Source of the DNA: Hexactinellida sp. DTS-2022
Lineage: Eukaryota; Porifera; Hexactinellida
Length of the DNA stretch: 64,000 bases
Direction of reading: 5' to 3'
NCBI GenBank assembly: GCA_028753945.1
Contig: JAPNXP010000010.1
Location: 65,042 to 129,041 of the forward strand
The notes beneath the pieces are model-generated. The model made no database searches and was not told the DNA's origin. It saw only the letters and a list, made by a program, of their open reading frames with translations. Position 1 is the first letter of the stretch, and the number at the start of each line of letters is the position of its first letter. A program made the position numbers and the translations under genes. Shown here in pieces: positions 42,647 to 54,116 of the stretch.

Positions 42647-44304
42647 ATGGCCTGCCTGGGATTCCTGTCATGTTGCTGCTGCGGAGCGCCCTGCGGGTGC
42701 TGCTCGGGGCTCCCGGGGCTGCGCGCCTCAATCAGCACCCGCATTTCCTACGGAGGCATGCTACTGTTCGGCGCTGTAATATCAGCCATTCTAGTCAGCT
42801 CTACGGTGTCCGGGGCTTTTGAGGGCTCTTTCATCTGCAACAACTTCAGGTCGCTGGTTGTGAACGTTGACAACCCAATTCAATGCTCTGCTATCTTTGG
42901 TGAGTTTAGAGACTAATCAACCTAATAACTTATCTTATTGGTGTTATTACATTGCTGTTTGTAGGAGTGATATCGGTTTACAGAATCTGTATGGCCATGG
43001 CCGTCTTCTTCTTCGTATTCATGCTAATCATGATATGTGTGTGCTCCAGTAGGGACCCCAGATCCTACGTACAGAATGGGTTCTGGTTTTTCAAATGGAT
43101 TATCTTCATTGCTGTTATTATTGGCTTCTTTTTCATTCCGATAACTGACAACTTTCTTTTCTCAAACATTTGTCTTGTTATCGGAATGATTGGGGCTTTT
43201 CTATTCATATTTTTACAGGTTTGTGAACCCTACAACTGTTTTTATAAAGACTGAATTTCTTTGAAACAATTATTTATATTCCAGGTCTTGTTCTTGGTTG
43301 ATTTCGCACACACCTGGGCTGAAAAGTGGCTCGGGTGGATTGACGAAGACATCGCCTGGACCCCCTGGGTGGCGTACGGCGGCCTCCTGGTCTGCTCAGT
43401 GGTCCTATACCTCGTCTCCATCGTTGCCTATGTACTGATGTTCATATTCTTCACAACTGCAGAAGGGTGCGTCTTCAATAAAGTCTTCATATCCTTCAAT
43501 CTGATCATCTGCATTATAAGCGGAGTTATCTCCGTGCTACCTTGGATACAGCAGAAACTGCCTTCCTCAGGTACACTATATTAGCCTTAAGTAAGTAACC
43601 GATTTATTTATCAGCTGTCTACAGGCCTGCTTCAGTCCTCAGTGGTGTGTGCCTACACCACATACCTTATATGGAGTGCTATATCCAACGAGCCATACGA
43701 CCAAGCGACCTGTGACCTGCTAACAATTAATGGGAACACAACGAACGTTTTCTATTCACAAACCAATGCTGCTCTGTCAGCATTTGTAGGTACGTACATT
43801 AGTTAATTACACTTTCCATTACCCGATCTGGTTGCTAACGCCGTGTTATCATTAGGAATCTTGTTCCTGTTCGGGACAGTCGTGTTCAGCTCAATCCGTG
43901 CCTCCAGCGTCACCCAGTTCCAGAAGGTGTGTGGGGCCAGCCAGGAGACGGAGAGCAAGCTCAACGAGCTGTTCGGGTGTGTCCCTACAGAGGAGGATGA
44001 CAAGGGCGAGAAGAGCGACTCCAAGTGGGCCTCTAACGCCGTGGACGACGAGCAGGAACGGGTGGCCTACTCGTACTCCTTCTACCACTTCATGTCCGTA
44101 CTGGCCTCCCTCTACATAATGATGCAGCTCACCAACTGGGTGCAGCCCTCCGCGGCGAACACTGATCAGTTCCAGAACACCTGGGCATCCGTGGGCGTTA
44201 AGATAATCAGTTCCTACCTCTGCCACGCGCTGTACCTCTGGACGCTCTTTGCCCCGCTGCTGCTCGGGAGGTTCAGAGAATTCGGGTACGAAACAGACGA
44301 CTAA
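42647..44304 (+). CDS. SERINC: Serine incorporator (SERINC/TMS family)
   Basis: Exons: 42647-42899, 42965-43218, 43285-43570, 43625-43789, 43856-44304; 468 aa. SERINCs are multipass membrane proteins linked to serine-derived lipids and lipid scrambling. The N-terminus has the family's Cys-rich start (SCCCCGAPCGCCSG) and about ten hydrophobic helices follow. Diagnostic motifs: SRDPRSYVQNGFWFFKW, VLFLVDFAHTWAEKWL, and near the C-terminus YSYSFYHFMSVLASLYIMMQ with LTNWVQP and LYLWTLFAPLLLGRFREF. The acidic loop before the last helices (VPTEEDDKGEKSDSKW) is cytoplasmic in the family. The ATG is 3 nt after gctatag. Confidence 0.96.
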
Positions 44305-45008
44305 TGGGATAATTAACTACTCTCCCCCCTACTAATAGGTTATAACATATATGCTCTGTTACTATACCACAAACTAATTATGTACTAACCCCATTAGGTG
44401 TTTGTTTCCATAGCACAAATTAGAGAATTTGCTGTGTTAATGTACAAAGATTTGGGAAATATTTTGATTGTTTGTAATGCCAGTTTAGAGTCTCTATCGA
44501 TTTAATTCTAACCGCAAGCGAGATCTGTCCATTCTTGCTTGCTTTTATTAATAGAATACTGCCATTTGATTTGTCCATTGATGACGCTAATCCTGATTTC
44601 ATTAAACTTATCCACTTTTAAGGTGTGGGTCGAGACTTAACTTGAGTCATCATTCTTTGAAATCATACTTTGTTTTCTGAACTGGGAGAGTATAGCACTT
44701 TAATCTTGATGCAGATTCGCTTAGATACTCGCAGCCTTGAGTTATGAATACGCCACCCTCGGTATGCTTACTCGTGGCATGCCAGTGCCTCTGTCAAAAC
44801 AACAAGCTATATAGGTATTTAACAATAGAGTTGTTCTAATTCTGAATTTGTATCGATTGCACTGATTCTGCGCGTGGATTGAGCTTCATGGCTCAGCGTA
44901 ATTAGGCCAGCATTGACTGGATGATTTCATTCCCCTGACCCTTAAGTCACTATTAGATCTGTTTCAATATACTTTCACTATAAATTAGACACCCAAATAT
45001 TATGCGTG
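44305..45008. other. AT-rich intergenic stretch, no gene seen
   Basis: About 0.7 kb between SERINC and the ABC transporter. It holds the SERINC 3' UTR and upstream sequence of the ABC gene. I see no ORF, RNA gene or repeat worth calling. Confidence 0.6.
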
Positions 45009-45014
45009 TATAAA
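45009..45014 (+). promoter_or_regulatory. TATA box of the ABC transporter gene
   Basis: TATAAA in gtgtataaattcc lies 39 bp before the ATG at 45048. As for the Ig-receptor gene, correct use would give a very short 5' UTR. Confidence 0.45.
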
Positions 45015-45047
45015 TTCCTCAAAAGTTGCATTCTAAATTAATTATCC

Positions 45048-47338
45048 ATGGAAGACAATCGTGAATTGGCCATAGAAGTTAGAGCCGTTTCTTTCCAATA
45101 TGGAGGAATACTCCCGTCATTTATGTCATCCGACACGCCTGTGTTGAACAAAATAAACATGTCTCTCCCCAAGGGGAAGATCTACGGCCTCCTGGGGGCG
45201 AGTGGGTGTGGCAAGACTACTCTGCTCCGCTGCTGTCTCGGCAGACTCAGCACCAAATCCGGGAACATCAGGGTCCTGGGGAAACCTCCCCTCTCCCCTG
45301 GCCACGGGATCCCCGGCAAGTTGGTGGGGTACATGCCGCAGGAGCTGGCTCTATATGGGAACTTTACGGCGACCGAGACCATGCGGTACTTTGGTATGCT
45401 GTGCGGAATTTCGCAAGCTGAGGTCACCAGGCGAGCTAGATTCCTGATTACGCTTTTGAAGCTGCCAACCGAGGAGAAGCTGATCAAGAAGCTGTCAGGG
45501 GGCCAGCAGAGGCGGGTCTCCTTCTGCGTGGCCCTCCTACACGAGCCGCCGCTTCTAATCCTGGACGAGCCGACCGTGGGCGTGGACCCCCTGCTGCGGT
45601 CTGAGATCTGGAAGCACCTGCTGCATCTGAGCGAGAAGGGAACCTCCATTGTCATCACAACGCACTACATCGAGGAAGCGAGACAAGCGCACATAGTCGG
45701 TGAGTTAATTCCTAACGTGTCAGAGCACACGGTTAATTCTCTCTGTAAGGTCTCATGCGAAGTGGCCGTCTGTTGGCAGAGCGAGAGCCGCAGTACTTAT
45801 GCGACTTCTACCACTGCCTAACTCTGGAAGAGGTGTTCCTGAAGCTGTGTCACCACCAGGATCAGCGAGCTGCCATCAATGACGACCCACCGACTATCAA
45901 CGGTATCAACGGGTATCAGAATGGAGAGGAGATAGGAGAGGGCACCAAACAGGTAGTTATGAATAACGGAGCTACAAACAACAGCAACAACAACCTGGCA
46001 GAGCATACCCCCCTGCTCAGTAACGAGCCCAATTGGAAGTCTTCAGGGTCCCATAAAGATAAAGGGGGTGGATTCGCTCTCCTGCTCTGGAGGCTCTTCA
46101 CGCCCGGGCTGCCCAATCCCTGGAATATCCTCGCGCTTTTTATCAAAAACTTTCTCAAATTTATGCGAAACTTTGGTCTTCTAATCTTCCAGTTCTGCAT
46201 ACCGTCAATCCAGGTAATCTATAATTATTGTTTACCTAATGAGTATAGTAGTATAATATAATCATTCATTATTCCACAGATAATTCTCTTCTGCTTTGCT
46301 ATTGGCAAGGCCCCGTACGATCTCCCGATCTCGGTCTGCAACCAGGACAAGCTCCAGGTTCTCTCCGAGTTGTTCCTTGACCAGCTGGACAACACCACGT
46401 TCGTGCAGATATTAAAACCCAACTACTCAGAGGCCTACCACGAGGTGGAGGAAGGGAAGGCCTGGGCCATTATCCACATGGGGGAGAACTTCACCCGAGA
46501 CACCATAGATCGCTACTCGCACCCGCAGAACGTTACGAACGCCACTCTACAGGGGGCCTACATTAACGTGGGACTCGACATGTCCAACTTCCAGATCGCA
46601 GCCACCATACAGGCCGCCATCCTAGAAACCTACCAGCTGTTCCTGGAGAAAATGGTGGAGTTGTCTGGGAAGAATCCTCTGATTGTGGCGTCTCCGATTA
46701 ACTTCACAAATCCTGTGTACGGAGATAGGAACCCCACCTTCACAGAGTTCGTGGCGCCCGGCATGCTAATCACCATCAGCTTCGGCATCAGCATGGGTCT
46801 GACCGCGATCTCTCTGATCGTGGAGCGGAAGGAGGGGCTCTTGGACAGGGGCTGGGTGGTGGGCGTGGGGGTGGTAGAGATGGTGACCGCTCAGCTGCTG
46901 CTCAACAGCGTGGTGCTACTGGTTCAGATAACTATGATGATATCGTTTGCCCTGTTCGTGTTCCAGATCCCATACCACGGGAGTCTCTACCTGATTTGGC
47001 TGCTCATATTCCTGGAGGGGTTCAGCGGCGTCGCTTTCGGTCTTCTCATCTCCTCGCTTGTCTCGGAGGAGGTGTCCGGACTCCAGATAGCGACTGGGAT
47101 CCTGTACCCGATAATCCTGCTGAGTGGGATCATTTGGCCGCTGGAGGCGGTCCCCTCCTGGTTGAGGAGCATATCCTACTCCTTCCCCACAACCCTCACT
47201 GCCAACGCGCTTCGCTCCATCATCACCCGGGGGTGGGGCCTGGAGCACCAGCAGGTCTGGGAGGGGTTCGCGGTTGTTCTCGGTTGGATCACGTTTTTCA
47301 TAATTTGTGCAATGATTGGCCTCAAGTTTAGGAAATAA
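45048..47338 (+). CDS. ABC half transporter, ABCH-like (NBD-TMD)
   Basis: Exons: 45048-45699, 45750-46213, 46280-47338; 724 aa. The nucleotide-binding domain comes first: Walker A GASGCGKTT, Q-loop region MPQELALYGNFTATETM, signature LSGGQQRR, Walker B LLILDEPTVGVDP and H-loop TTHYIEEA. A linker rich in Asn/Gly follows (GINGYQNGEE, NNSNNN), then an ABC2-type membrane domain: one helix at about 370-390, a large extracellular loop with sequons (NTT, NVT, NAT) and five helices from about 565 to the end (FVAPGMLITISFGISMGLTA, IIWPLEAVPSWL). The NBD-first layout and this membrane domain fit ABCH, the group that includes Drosophila snustorr, better than ABCG. It probably works as a dimer exporting a lipid; substrate unknown. 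Confidence 0.9.
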
Positions 47339-47560
47339 TTGTACACGTCACTGTAGACAGTTCTATTCCCACGCGCCATGGACACTATCCACTCTAATTA
47401 CCTGTTAACTGTATTTAATTAAGTGTCTTTTAATTGTTGCATTTGTACAATTCTACAATTATATTTAACTTACAACCCACGCTGTTAATTATAGTCTAAA
47501 TTACACTACCGTGTTGTTATTTACACTAATCTTCTTATAAGCTTATGGTACAATAACTGC

Positions 47561-50500
47561 ATGACCTCTAACAACCACTGCCAGTACCTCCCGTCCATGG
47601 GGGCCATCTCTCCCCTAACCAACGTGCTCACCGGCCTCCCTATGGTGCAGCCTAAGTCTATCCCTTACGGACTCATTAGTGCGAGAACCGCCCTCTCCTT
47701 CGACGATCCCTCTCCCCAACTCACCGAGTCGCTCGTGCACGCGCTCAGCAGCACGGACACCTCGTGGATAAACCTAAAACCCGGCCTGTGCATCCCCTCC
47801 GAGCCAATGGAGCCGTCTCCCTCCGACCCTCCGCTCATTCGCGCAATTCTTAGCGTGCAGCGTCTCAAGCCCGAGCTCCTCGCGAAAACCACCCCTTCCC
47901 CACCTAAGGAGACAGCCGCGAGGCACGAGTCTAAAGCGGAGCCGTCTCGGTCTGCCAAGCGTCAGATGAAGTCCCCCACCCCCCTCGCGGATAAGACCTC
48001 CCCCATCCGCACGACCCCGCCCCCCGACTCCCCGACCGACCGCACGCACAAGAAGGGCGGCAGGAAGCGCATCCACTCCAGCGCCGGCGAGGCCCGCGAG
48101 CGGCCGCCCGGCCCCGACACGGAGAACATAGCGCCGGCCAAGTCGGACTCCTCCGCGCAGAGCACGCCCCTAAAACCCGACGTCCTCAACATAAACATAT
48201 CCCTGGGCCGTCTCAAGGTCACGCAGAACATGAAGACCAGCCCCCTGCCCGCGGAGCCCGAGGGCAAGCCGACACGCCCTCCCAAGAGGAAGCACAAACC
48301 GAGGCCCCACGCAGAGGAACCCGAGTTCAAGAGCAGGGACGCCCGCGAGAGCGAGGAGCTGGTCAACGAGCAGGCCCTCTCCAACTTCAATGCGCTCCTG
48401 GACAGACTGCTGGACTCCGAGTCTAAGTTCTCCAGCCTGCGACAACAGCTGCTCCCCGAGGAGCTGGAGGGGGAGTGTCTGCTGGCCAGCTTCCAGCTGG
48501 AGCAGCTGAGCACCGAGGCCTGGAAGCTCGGGAGGGTGGGGCTCATGTCCCGCTTCCCCAGCAGCACCCTCCGCTCAGTCCTCTCCTGCATGCAGAGACA
48601 CATCTCCGACGCAAGGGGGCTCGACCTGTCCGCGGTGCCCCACTCCTCTGGGTCCCCGGCAGAGGGCAAGAAGTGGAGAGGTCTGGCCATCGACCGGATC
48701 GCCAGGGCCACCGAGGCGGCGCAGACCATCCTGGCTGTCTCCGGGGGCTCCGGGCTGGGGCCCGCCATGGTGGTGGAGGAGGTGTTAGAATCCGTGCTTG
48801 AGCACGCCAGGTTCCACCTCGTGACCAACATCTACTCGGAAATGGACCCCTCCTACCGGTACGCGCCCGCGGAGCAGGAAGAAGAGGCCCCCTCCGAGTT
48901 CGTCATCCACGTGGGGGGGCGGGTCACCAAGCAGAGGGGGGGCAAGGCCCGGAAGGCGTTCTCCCTGACCCGCTGGGACCTCACGCTGCTCTACTTCAAG
49001 CTGGCCGAGCTGCTGGAGTCCCTGTCGGTGTTGGTGCGCAGCTGCGTGCTCACGGACACACTGGTGCTACAGCTGTCCTCGCTCGCCCTTAAGCCGTTCT
49101 TCGTGGAGAACAACGCCACCCTCCAGCTGTCGGCGCTTAAGCTGGCCAGGAACATATTCTCAAAGTACCCCATGCACCGACACCTCATCCTGGAGGAGAT
49201 ATTCCTCTCGCTGGCTAAGCTGCCCAGCAACAAGCGCACCCTCCGCACCTACTGTCTGGAGGCGCAGGGCGAGAGGGGGGAGGGGGCGAGTGAGGCCCCG
49301 GAGAGGAGCATACAGATGGTAACCGCTCTGGTCATGCAGCTGCTGCAGAGCATCGCTAGTATGCCTCGCGAAAAGTCACACCTAGATACAGACGAGCCGC
49401 TGAGTGGTCTCAGTCTGGACGCACACTTGATTGGGAGTATGGACGAGGTGATTAAAACGGGTCATAACTTCCTGTCGACCCTCTTCAAGAAATGCTACGC
49501 CTCCGGCCCCTCCAAATCCGAGGTTGATTTCCGTCCGATATTCGAGAACCTCGTCCAGGACCTGCTCACCACCCTGCTGCTGCCGCGGTGGCCTGTCTCG
49601 GGGACGCTGCTCACCATTATGTGTCGCCTCTTCCTAGTCACATTCACCAACAAGCAGGCAGAGCTGCCCATGCGTATAGCGGCCCTGGAGCACGTGGGGA
49701 CCATCATATCCCAGTCCCGCTGCCAGATGTCGGACGCGGGCCCCCCCTCCTCCCCTCCGGAGGGCGTGACCGCGGTTGGCAAGCTGCTGAGTGCGGTTCC
49801 GCAGGAGGTGCGCGGCAAGGCGCTCTCCTCGCTGCAGATGAAGGAGTGCATGGAGGTGGAGACGGACCCGCAGGAGGAGAGCAGGGCGCTGGCCGGCTTC
49901 CTGCTGCTGCTGCACCTGCGCGAGCGCGAGGAGGGCGGCTCTCTGGCCGGATTCTGGGTCGGGACCTGGGTCAGAGAGCTTGCGGCCAGCGCCGACAAGG
50001 AGAGAACAGCTGACATAGATGAGTGCCAGATCGGGAGCCCCGGGCTGTCCTCTGCCAAGGAACAAGCTCTCAAGGAGTTCTTTCTGCGGTTATTAACGGA
50101 TACAGATCCCTTCAAAGTAGCCGCTAAAGTTGGGTTTAAAGTGACACCCCAAGCAGCTACCACCCTCGTGCGGTTTTTGACAGCTAACTTGCCCCTGCTG
50201 CAGAACTTCTCATTCTACCTCAACCACTTGATCCGAATGGTTAACGAGACTAACGTGCAGATCCGGACCAGAGCCATGAAGAGTCTGTCCTCCGTCCTAT
50301 CGGTAGACCCCACGCTCATCGGGTCCGCGGACCTCAAGGCCTGGGTGCGCACGCGCATGTGCGACATGTCGTCCATGGTCCGAGAGAGCACTGTGGAGTT
50401 GGTGGGTCGGTCTCTGCAGCAGAGACCAGAGCTGGCGACAGAGTTCTACGACATTCTCTGTGAGAGAATGCTGGACACAAGCGTGGCGGTCAGAAAGCGC

Positions 50501-52984
50501 GTTATTCGGATCCTCAGGGACTCTATTCACAAGATGCCCCCCAGTGTCCACACAGAGCTCTGCGTTAAGCTCGTGGGACGGATACAGGAGGAGAAATCCG
50601 TGCAACAGCTGATTGTTGGGATGTTCCAGGAGCTCTGGTTCAGCCCGCTCCCCCCTGGAGGGGACAGGGAGGAGGAGCGGAAGAGGGCACAGAGCATTTG
50701 CAATGTCGTGTTCTCTCTCGAGGAGCCACCTGGATTCAACTTGGTTCAAGAGCTATTCAGCATTTTGCTAAAACCGGATAAGATATTTGATCAACAGAAG
50801 ATGGCTATTTGCAAGAGAATTATTGATTCGCTTGTTGAATCTCTGTTGCAGCTGGACGAACAAGGGGCCACCCTGGCCAAGATGCTGCCTATGCTCGCTA
50901 CACTCCACGTGTTCTCCCTCATTGACGGGTCTCTGCTGGTCTCGCATCTCACAGCTCTGCAGCCTTACCTCGCGTCGCAGTGCTCCACCCAGGGAGAGCT
51001 CTTCGGACTGACACACCTCCTGAAGGCCTTCTCCAACGCCCTCCCCCTGCTGCTCTCGCACAAGCCCGGGCCCCAGTTCCTGGCCTCCACCGAGGAGCAC
51101 TTGCTTAAGCTGTCTATGCAATCCGGAGCCATGATAGTGGAGGCGAGCCTGTCTTGTCTAGCTGCTCTAGTTAACTCGGTCACTCACAACTTTAAGATTG
51201 TACAGGACTGCTTCACAAAGTTCTCAGACTTCCTAGAACGCGCTTATTCTATGGTAATCAATGGTTCTTCTCAATTGGTGCAGTACAAGTCTGTAGCGCT
51301 CAGGTCTCTGTTCACCATTGGACTCCTCTGTCGCTATTTTGAGATCGATAGCATCGTCCCTAAGCCAACCGACTCCGTACTCCCCACAAGGAGAGTGTTC
51401 GCCCAGTTGCTCTACTTCGCTAAGCAAGGCACTATGCCAGAGTGCCAGGAGAAGAGCCTCGTGGGTCTGGGGTTCTTCTTCCTGGCCCATCCCAGCTTGA
51501 TGCTGGAGGACGAGGCCATCGAGCTGTATTCTGCGTGTCTAAGCGGCGCCTGCGTATCCAAGAAGTGCCAGGTCCTGACCAACCTGACAAACCACCTCTA
51601 CGAGGACGAAGAGCGACTTAAGCGGGCAGATAAGGACTGGAGGAAGGATGGCAAGGATGAGGGCACCCTCCAAGACATAGGGGACAAGCAGTCCACGCTC
51701 AGTAGCACCATGATACAGAGATTTCTCCCCTACGTTATGAGCGCATTCTTCACGCCTGAGACTCGTGTTCGCTCTCACATCACAAGCCTGCTATCCATGG
51801 TACTGCGACAGGGTCTCATATACCCCGCTCCGTGCATCCCGTGTCTCATAGCTATGGTCACAGACAGTAACCAGGCCATCCGCGACAAAGCGGTATGCAT
51901 GCTGGAAGAAATGAACCAGAGCAACAAGTTGATGCATACACAAGTCGTGTTTGGAATTCGGAAGAGCTTTGACTTTCTAGAAGTGGTATCATCCGCTGGG
52001 GGTCTAATTAGAGGGAGAGAGGGCCCTGATAGCAAGCTGCACCCGATATACAGCATGGTGCATGCCAACAAACAGCAGAGGAGAGCATTTCTGCTAACAC
52101 TGGTGAGGTTCTTTGACGACGTGGACAAACAAGGCATTCCCTTCTTACTATACGTTGCGGACAACCTCGCTTGCTTCAACTACTCCATGATGGGAGAAGT
52201 TCTGTTTGTTATTCACCACATTTCCGTCCACTTGTCTATGGCGGGCCCCGCCCTCATAGATTCCTTCCAGGAGTCTATGGGTCTCAAGGCGGTCTCCTCC
52301 CAGCAGGGACAGACTCTCGACGAATCCGCGATGCTAGACACCGAGTCGCTACTGAGCTCTGACACGTGCGACGATTCGCGATTAGCCGTCAGTGTGTACC
52401 ACTCGTACGCGATTATTCTACTGCTGCATCTGTCCACCCAGCTTAAGTCTCTGTACTGTCTGAACGTAGCGAAATGCCACGAGTACACACCAAACGCGCC
52501 CTCTAAGGTATACGACAAACCGATATCGCGAAAGTTGGCACATAATCTTCATTTCGAGCCGGTCGAGGTGGTGGAAGCCCTGGAGCTGAGTCAGGACGCG
52601 AAGCTAGTGCTGAGGACCCGAGCCGAGCTCCTGCACAAGTTCCAAGAGTTCTACAAGCTGTATAAGGAAATAGAAGTGGACGGCGGTGATACTCTCCCCG
52701 AGACCTACCTGCACACTTACCAATCCTACACAGAGTTGTTCAGCGAGGGCAATGAGTTCTCTGAGCCAGCGCCAAGGAAACAAGCTAACAAGGAGAAAGA
52801 CGGTTCTCTGAAAGCTCCGAAAAAGAAATCAACAAAAGTATGCAAGCCCAGCAAATCAGGTAAACAAGGCATTACCCAGAGTCCTAAGGAAAAACGTAAA
52901 TCTATTCGCAGCAAGAGAAAATTTAATTATTTCGAGTCCTCTGATGGCAGCAATGCCGCCAGTTCTTCCAATGAAGATATGTGA
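47561..52984 (+). CDS. NIPBL: NIPBL/Scc2 cohesin loader
   Basis: 1807 aa in one exon. NIPBL with MAU2 loads cohesin onto DNA and drives loop extrusion. An N-terminal segment (SPLTNVLTGLPMV) resembles the MAU2-binding start of NIPBL; a basic, Pro/Ser-rich disordered part follows to about residue 270. The HEAT-repeat body matches family landmarks: LQLSALKLARNIFSKYPMHR, LILEEIFLSLAKLPSNKRTL, FENLVQDLLTTLLLPRWPV, RTRAMKSLSSVLSVDP, VRESTVELVGRSLQQRPELA, SVAVRKRVIRILRDSI, LRSLFTIGLLCRYFEID, QRRAFLLTLVRFFDD, LLYVADNLACFNYSMM and AKVYDKPISRK. The end is a Lys/Ser-rich tail. It is shorter than vertebrate NIPBL (about 2800 aa), mostly in the N-terminal disordered part. A 5.4-kb intronless coding region is unusual for this gene in animals. 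Confidence 0.95.
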   Translation: MTSNNHCQYLPSMGAISPLTNVLTGLPMVQPKSIPYGLISARTALSFDDPSPQLTESLVHALSSTDTSWINLKPGLCIPSEPMEPSPSDPPLIRAILSVQRLKPELLAKTTPSPPKETAARHESKAEPSRSAKRQMKSPTPLADKTSPIRTTPPPDSPTDRTHKKGGRKRIHSSAGEARERPPGPDTENIAPAKSDSSAQSTPLKPDVLNINISLGRLKVTQNMKTSPLPAEPEGKPTRPPKRKHKPRPHAEEPEFKSRDARESEELVNEQALSNFNALLDRLLDSESKFSSLRQQLLPEELEGECLLASFQLEQLSTEAWKLGRVGLMSRFPSSTLRSVLSCMQRHISDARGLDLSAVPHSSGSPAEGKKWRGLAIDRIARATEAAQTILAVSGGSGLGPAMVVEEVLESVLEHARFHLVTNIYSEMDPSYRYAPAEQEEEAPSEFVIHVGGRVTKQRGGKARKAFSLTRWDLTLLYFKLAELLESLSVLVRSCVLTDTLVLQLSSLALKPFFVENNATLQLSALKLARNIFSKYPMHRHLILEEIFLSLAKLPSNKRTLRTYCLEAQGERGEGASEAPERSIQMVTALVMQLLQSIASMPREKSHLDTDEPLSGLSLDAHLIGSMDEVIKTGHNFLSTLFKKCYASGPSKSEVDFRPIFENLVQDLLTTLLLPRWPVSGTLLTIMCRLFLVTFTNKQAELPMRIAALEHVGTIISQSRCQMSDAGPPSSPPEGVTAVGKLLSAVPQEVRGKALSSLQMKECMEVETDPQEESRALAGFLLLLHLREREEGGSLAGFWVGTWVRELAASADKERTADIDECQIGSPGLSSAKEQALKEFFLRLLTDTDPFKVAAKVGFKVTPQAATTLVRFLTANLPLLQNFSFYLNHLIRMVNETNVQIRTRAMKSLSSVLSVDPTLIGSADLKAWVRTRMCDMSSMVRESTVELVGRSLQQRPELATEFYDILCERMLDTSVAVRKRVIRILRDSIHKMPPSVHTELCVKLVGRIQEEKSVQQLIVGMFQELWFSPLPPGGDREEERKRAQSICNVVFSLEEPPGFNLVQELFSILLKPDKIFDQQKMAICKRIIDSLVESLLQLDEQGATLAKMLPMLATLHVFSLIDGSLLVSHLTALQPYLASQCSTQGELFGLTHLLKAFSNALPLLLSHKPGPQFLASTEEHLLKLSMQSGAMIVEASLSCLAALVNSVTHNFKIVQDCFTKFSDFLERAYSMVINGSSQLVQYKSVALRSLFTIGLLCRYFEIDSIVPKPTDSVLPTRRVFAQLLYFAKQGTMPECQEKSLVGLGFFFLAHPSLMLEDEAIELYSACLSGACVSKKCQVLTNLTNHLYEDEERLKRADKDWRKDGKDEGTLQDIGDKQSTLSSTMIQRFLPYVMSAFFTPETRVRSHITSLLSMVLRQGLIYPAPCIPCLIAMVTDSNQAIRDKAVCMLEEMNQSNKLMHTQVVFGIRKSFDFLEVVSSAGGLIRGREGPDSKLHPIYSMVHANKQQRRAFLLTLVRFFDDVDKQGIPFLLYVADNLACFNYSMMGEVLFVIHHISVHLSMAGPALIDSFQESMGLKAVSSQQGQTLDESAMLDTESLLSSDTCDDSRLAVSVYHSYAIILLLHLSTQLKSLYCLNVAKCHEYTPNAPSKVYDKPISRKLAHNLHFEPVEVVEALELSQDAKLVLRTRAELLHKFQEFYKLYKEIEVDGGDTLPETYLHTYQSYTELFSEGNEFSEPAPRKQANKEKDGSLKAPKKKSTKVCKPSKSGKQGITQSPKEKRKSIRSKRKFNYFESSDGSNAASSSNEDM

Positions 52985-53386
52985 CACTGCTAAGTATCGA
53001 ATTTAGTTACGCGATTGATTTTATCTCATCAAGCTAATCAGAAACAGTTCCAATTACTGCAAAGCTTTAACCCATATAAAGCTCTTTTTAGAGAAAATGT
53101 AGCTAGAAAGCTCGTCGAACTGTTGTTATTGTGTTCGTTTTGCATCGTACTGTACTGCACATTTTCCATTATTTATCTGTCATACAATTATCTGATATTT
53201 ATTCCTCAGCTGCCAGTAATACTCCTAGAATAGTCACTTAGGCCAGATTACAATATGTTGCATGTAACTAATTTAATTACAGGTTGCAAACTTCTAGTTG
53301 GTGTTATGTAGACACTTAATCTTTATTCTGTTAATTCTGTTAACAGAACGAGTAATAAAGACAGTGCGAGGATATTCTATTGAATA
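52985..53386. other. Intergenic region NIPBL-archease
   Basis: 400 bp, AT-rich. A small non-ATG reading frame near 53015-53233 has no recognisable features. AATAAA at 53354-53359 may end the NIPBL transcript although it lies only 28 bp before the archease ATG. A 14-bp palindrome-like segment (ttctgttaacagaa) sits near 53334-53347. Confidence 0.5.
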
Positions 53387-53920
53387 ATGGCTTCTAGCAA
53401 CCCCGACACACCGTGTGACCTGCCCGAGGAGGTGCGAGCTAAGAACCACCAGAACACCGGTGCCCTGGGTCCGCTGGCTCCGCTCCCCCAGCTGGGCTAC
53501 GAGTACCTCGACCACACCGCCGACATCCAGCTCCACTCCTGGGGCCCCTCTCTAGCCGCGGCCTTCGAGCAGTGCTGTGTGGCCATGTTCGGCTACATGA
53601 CAGAGCTGGAATACGTGGTGCCCAGAGAGACGCAGGAGATAACAGCGGAGGGGGAGGATCTGCTGTCTCTGCTGTTCCATCTGCTGGACGAGTTTCTGTT
53701 CCTCTTCAGCGCCGATCCGTTCTTCATACCGAGAGAGGTTAAGATAACTCACATCGACACTAAGAACTTCAAAGTAACCGCAGAAGGGAGAGGAGAGACA
53801 TTCGATATTTCGAAGCACCCGCAGGGATCCGAAGTCAAAGCCATAACGTACTCAAATATGCAAGTCTTATCCTCAGAAGACGGCAAGAAATGGGACTGCT
53901 ATGTAATTGTAGACATATGA
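53387..53920 (+). CDS. ZBTB8OS: Archease, RtcB ligase activator
   Basis: 177 aa, intronless. Archease speeds the guanylylation and turnover of the RtcB tRNA ligase used in tRNA splicing and the unfolded protein response. Family motifs are clear: YEYLDHTADIQLHSWGPSL near residue 41, AAFEQCCVAMFGYMT, DLLSLLFHLLDEFLFLFSAD, VTAEGRGETFDISKH, VKAITYSNMQV and the last strand CYVIVDI. The Asp of DHTADI and the C-terminal Asp, calcium or metal ligands in the family, are present. An N-terminal extension of about 35 residues is not part of the fold. The ATG at 53387 is the first in frame. Confidence 0.95.
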   Translation: MASSNPDTPCDLPEEVRAKNHQNTGALGPLAPLPQLGYEYLDHTADIQLHSWGPSLAAAFEQCCVAMFGYMTELEYVVPRETQEITAEGEDLLSLLFHLLDEFLFLFSADPFFIPREVKITHIDTKNFKVTAEGRGETFDISKHPQGSEVKAITYSNMQVLSSEDGKKWDCYVIVDI

Positions 53921-54116
53921 CCTATAATCACGTAGCTAATGTGGTTGAAATATTATTTTCTACTAGCCTAAGATACACCTGCTGGCATGTGTTCTTATCT
54001 CAGTCTGATAAGCCCATTCCCACAATTTATATTGCAATCACATATTTTACACATTTAATTGTATTAATTACGTACTTACGTTAGTCATATTATTTGTTCA
54101 ATGGCCCCCTACTAGC

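Noticed and set aside
44420..44602. 60-codon minus-strand ORF after SERINC
   Set aside because: Isolated, short, AT-rich, no recognisable features.
47561..52984. Condensin D3 (NCAPD3) as identity of the large HEAT protein
   Set aside because: The first impression came from the HEAT/Cnd1-like repeat; the ordered landmarks through to AKVYDKPISRK match NIPBL instead.
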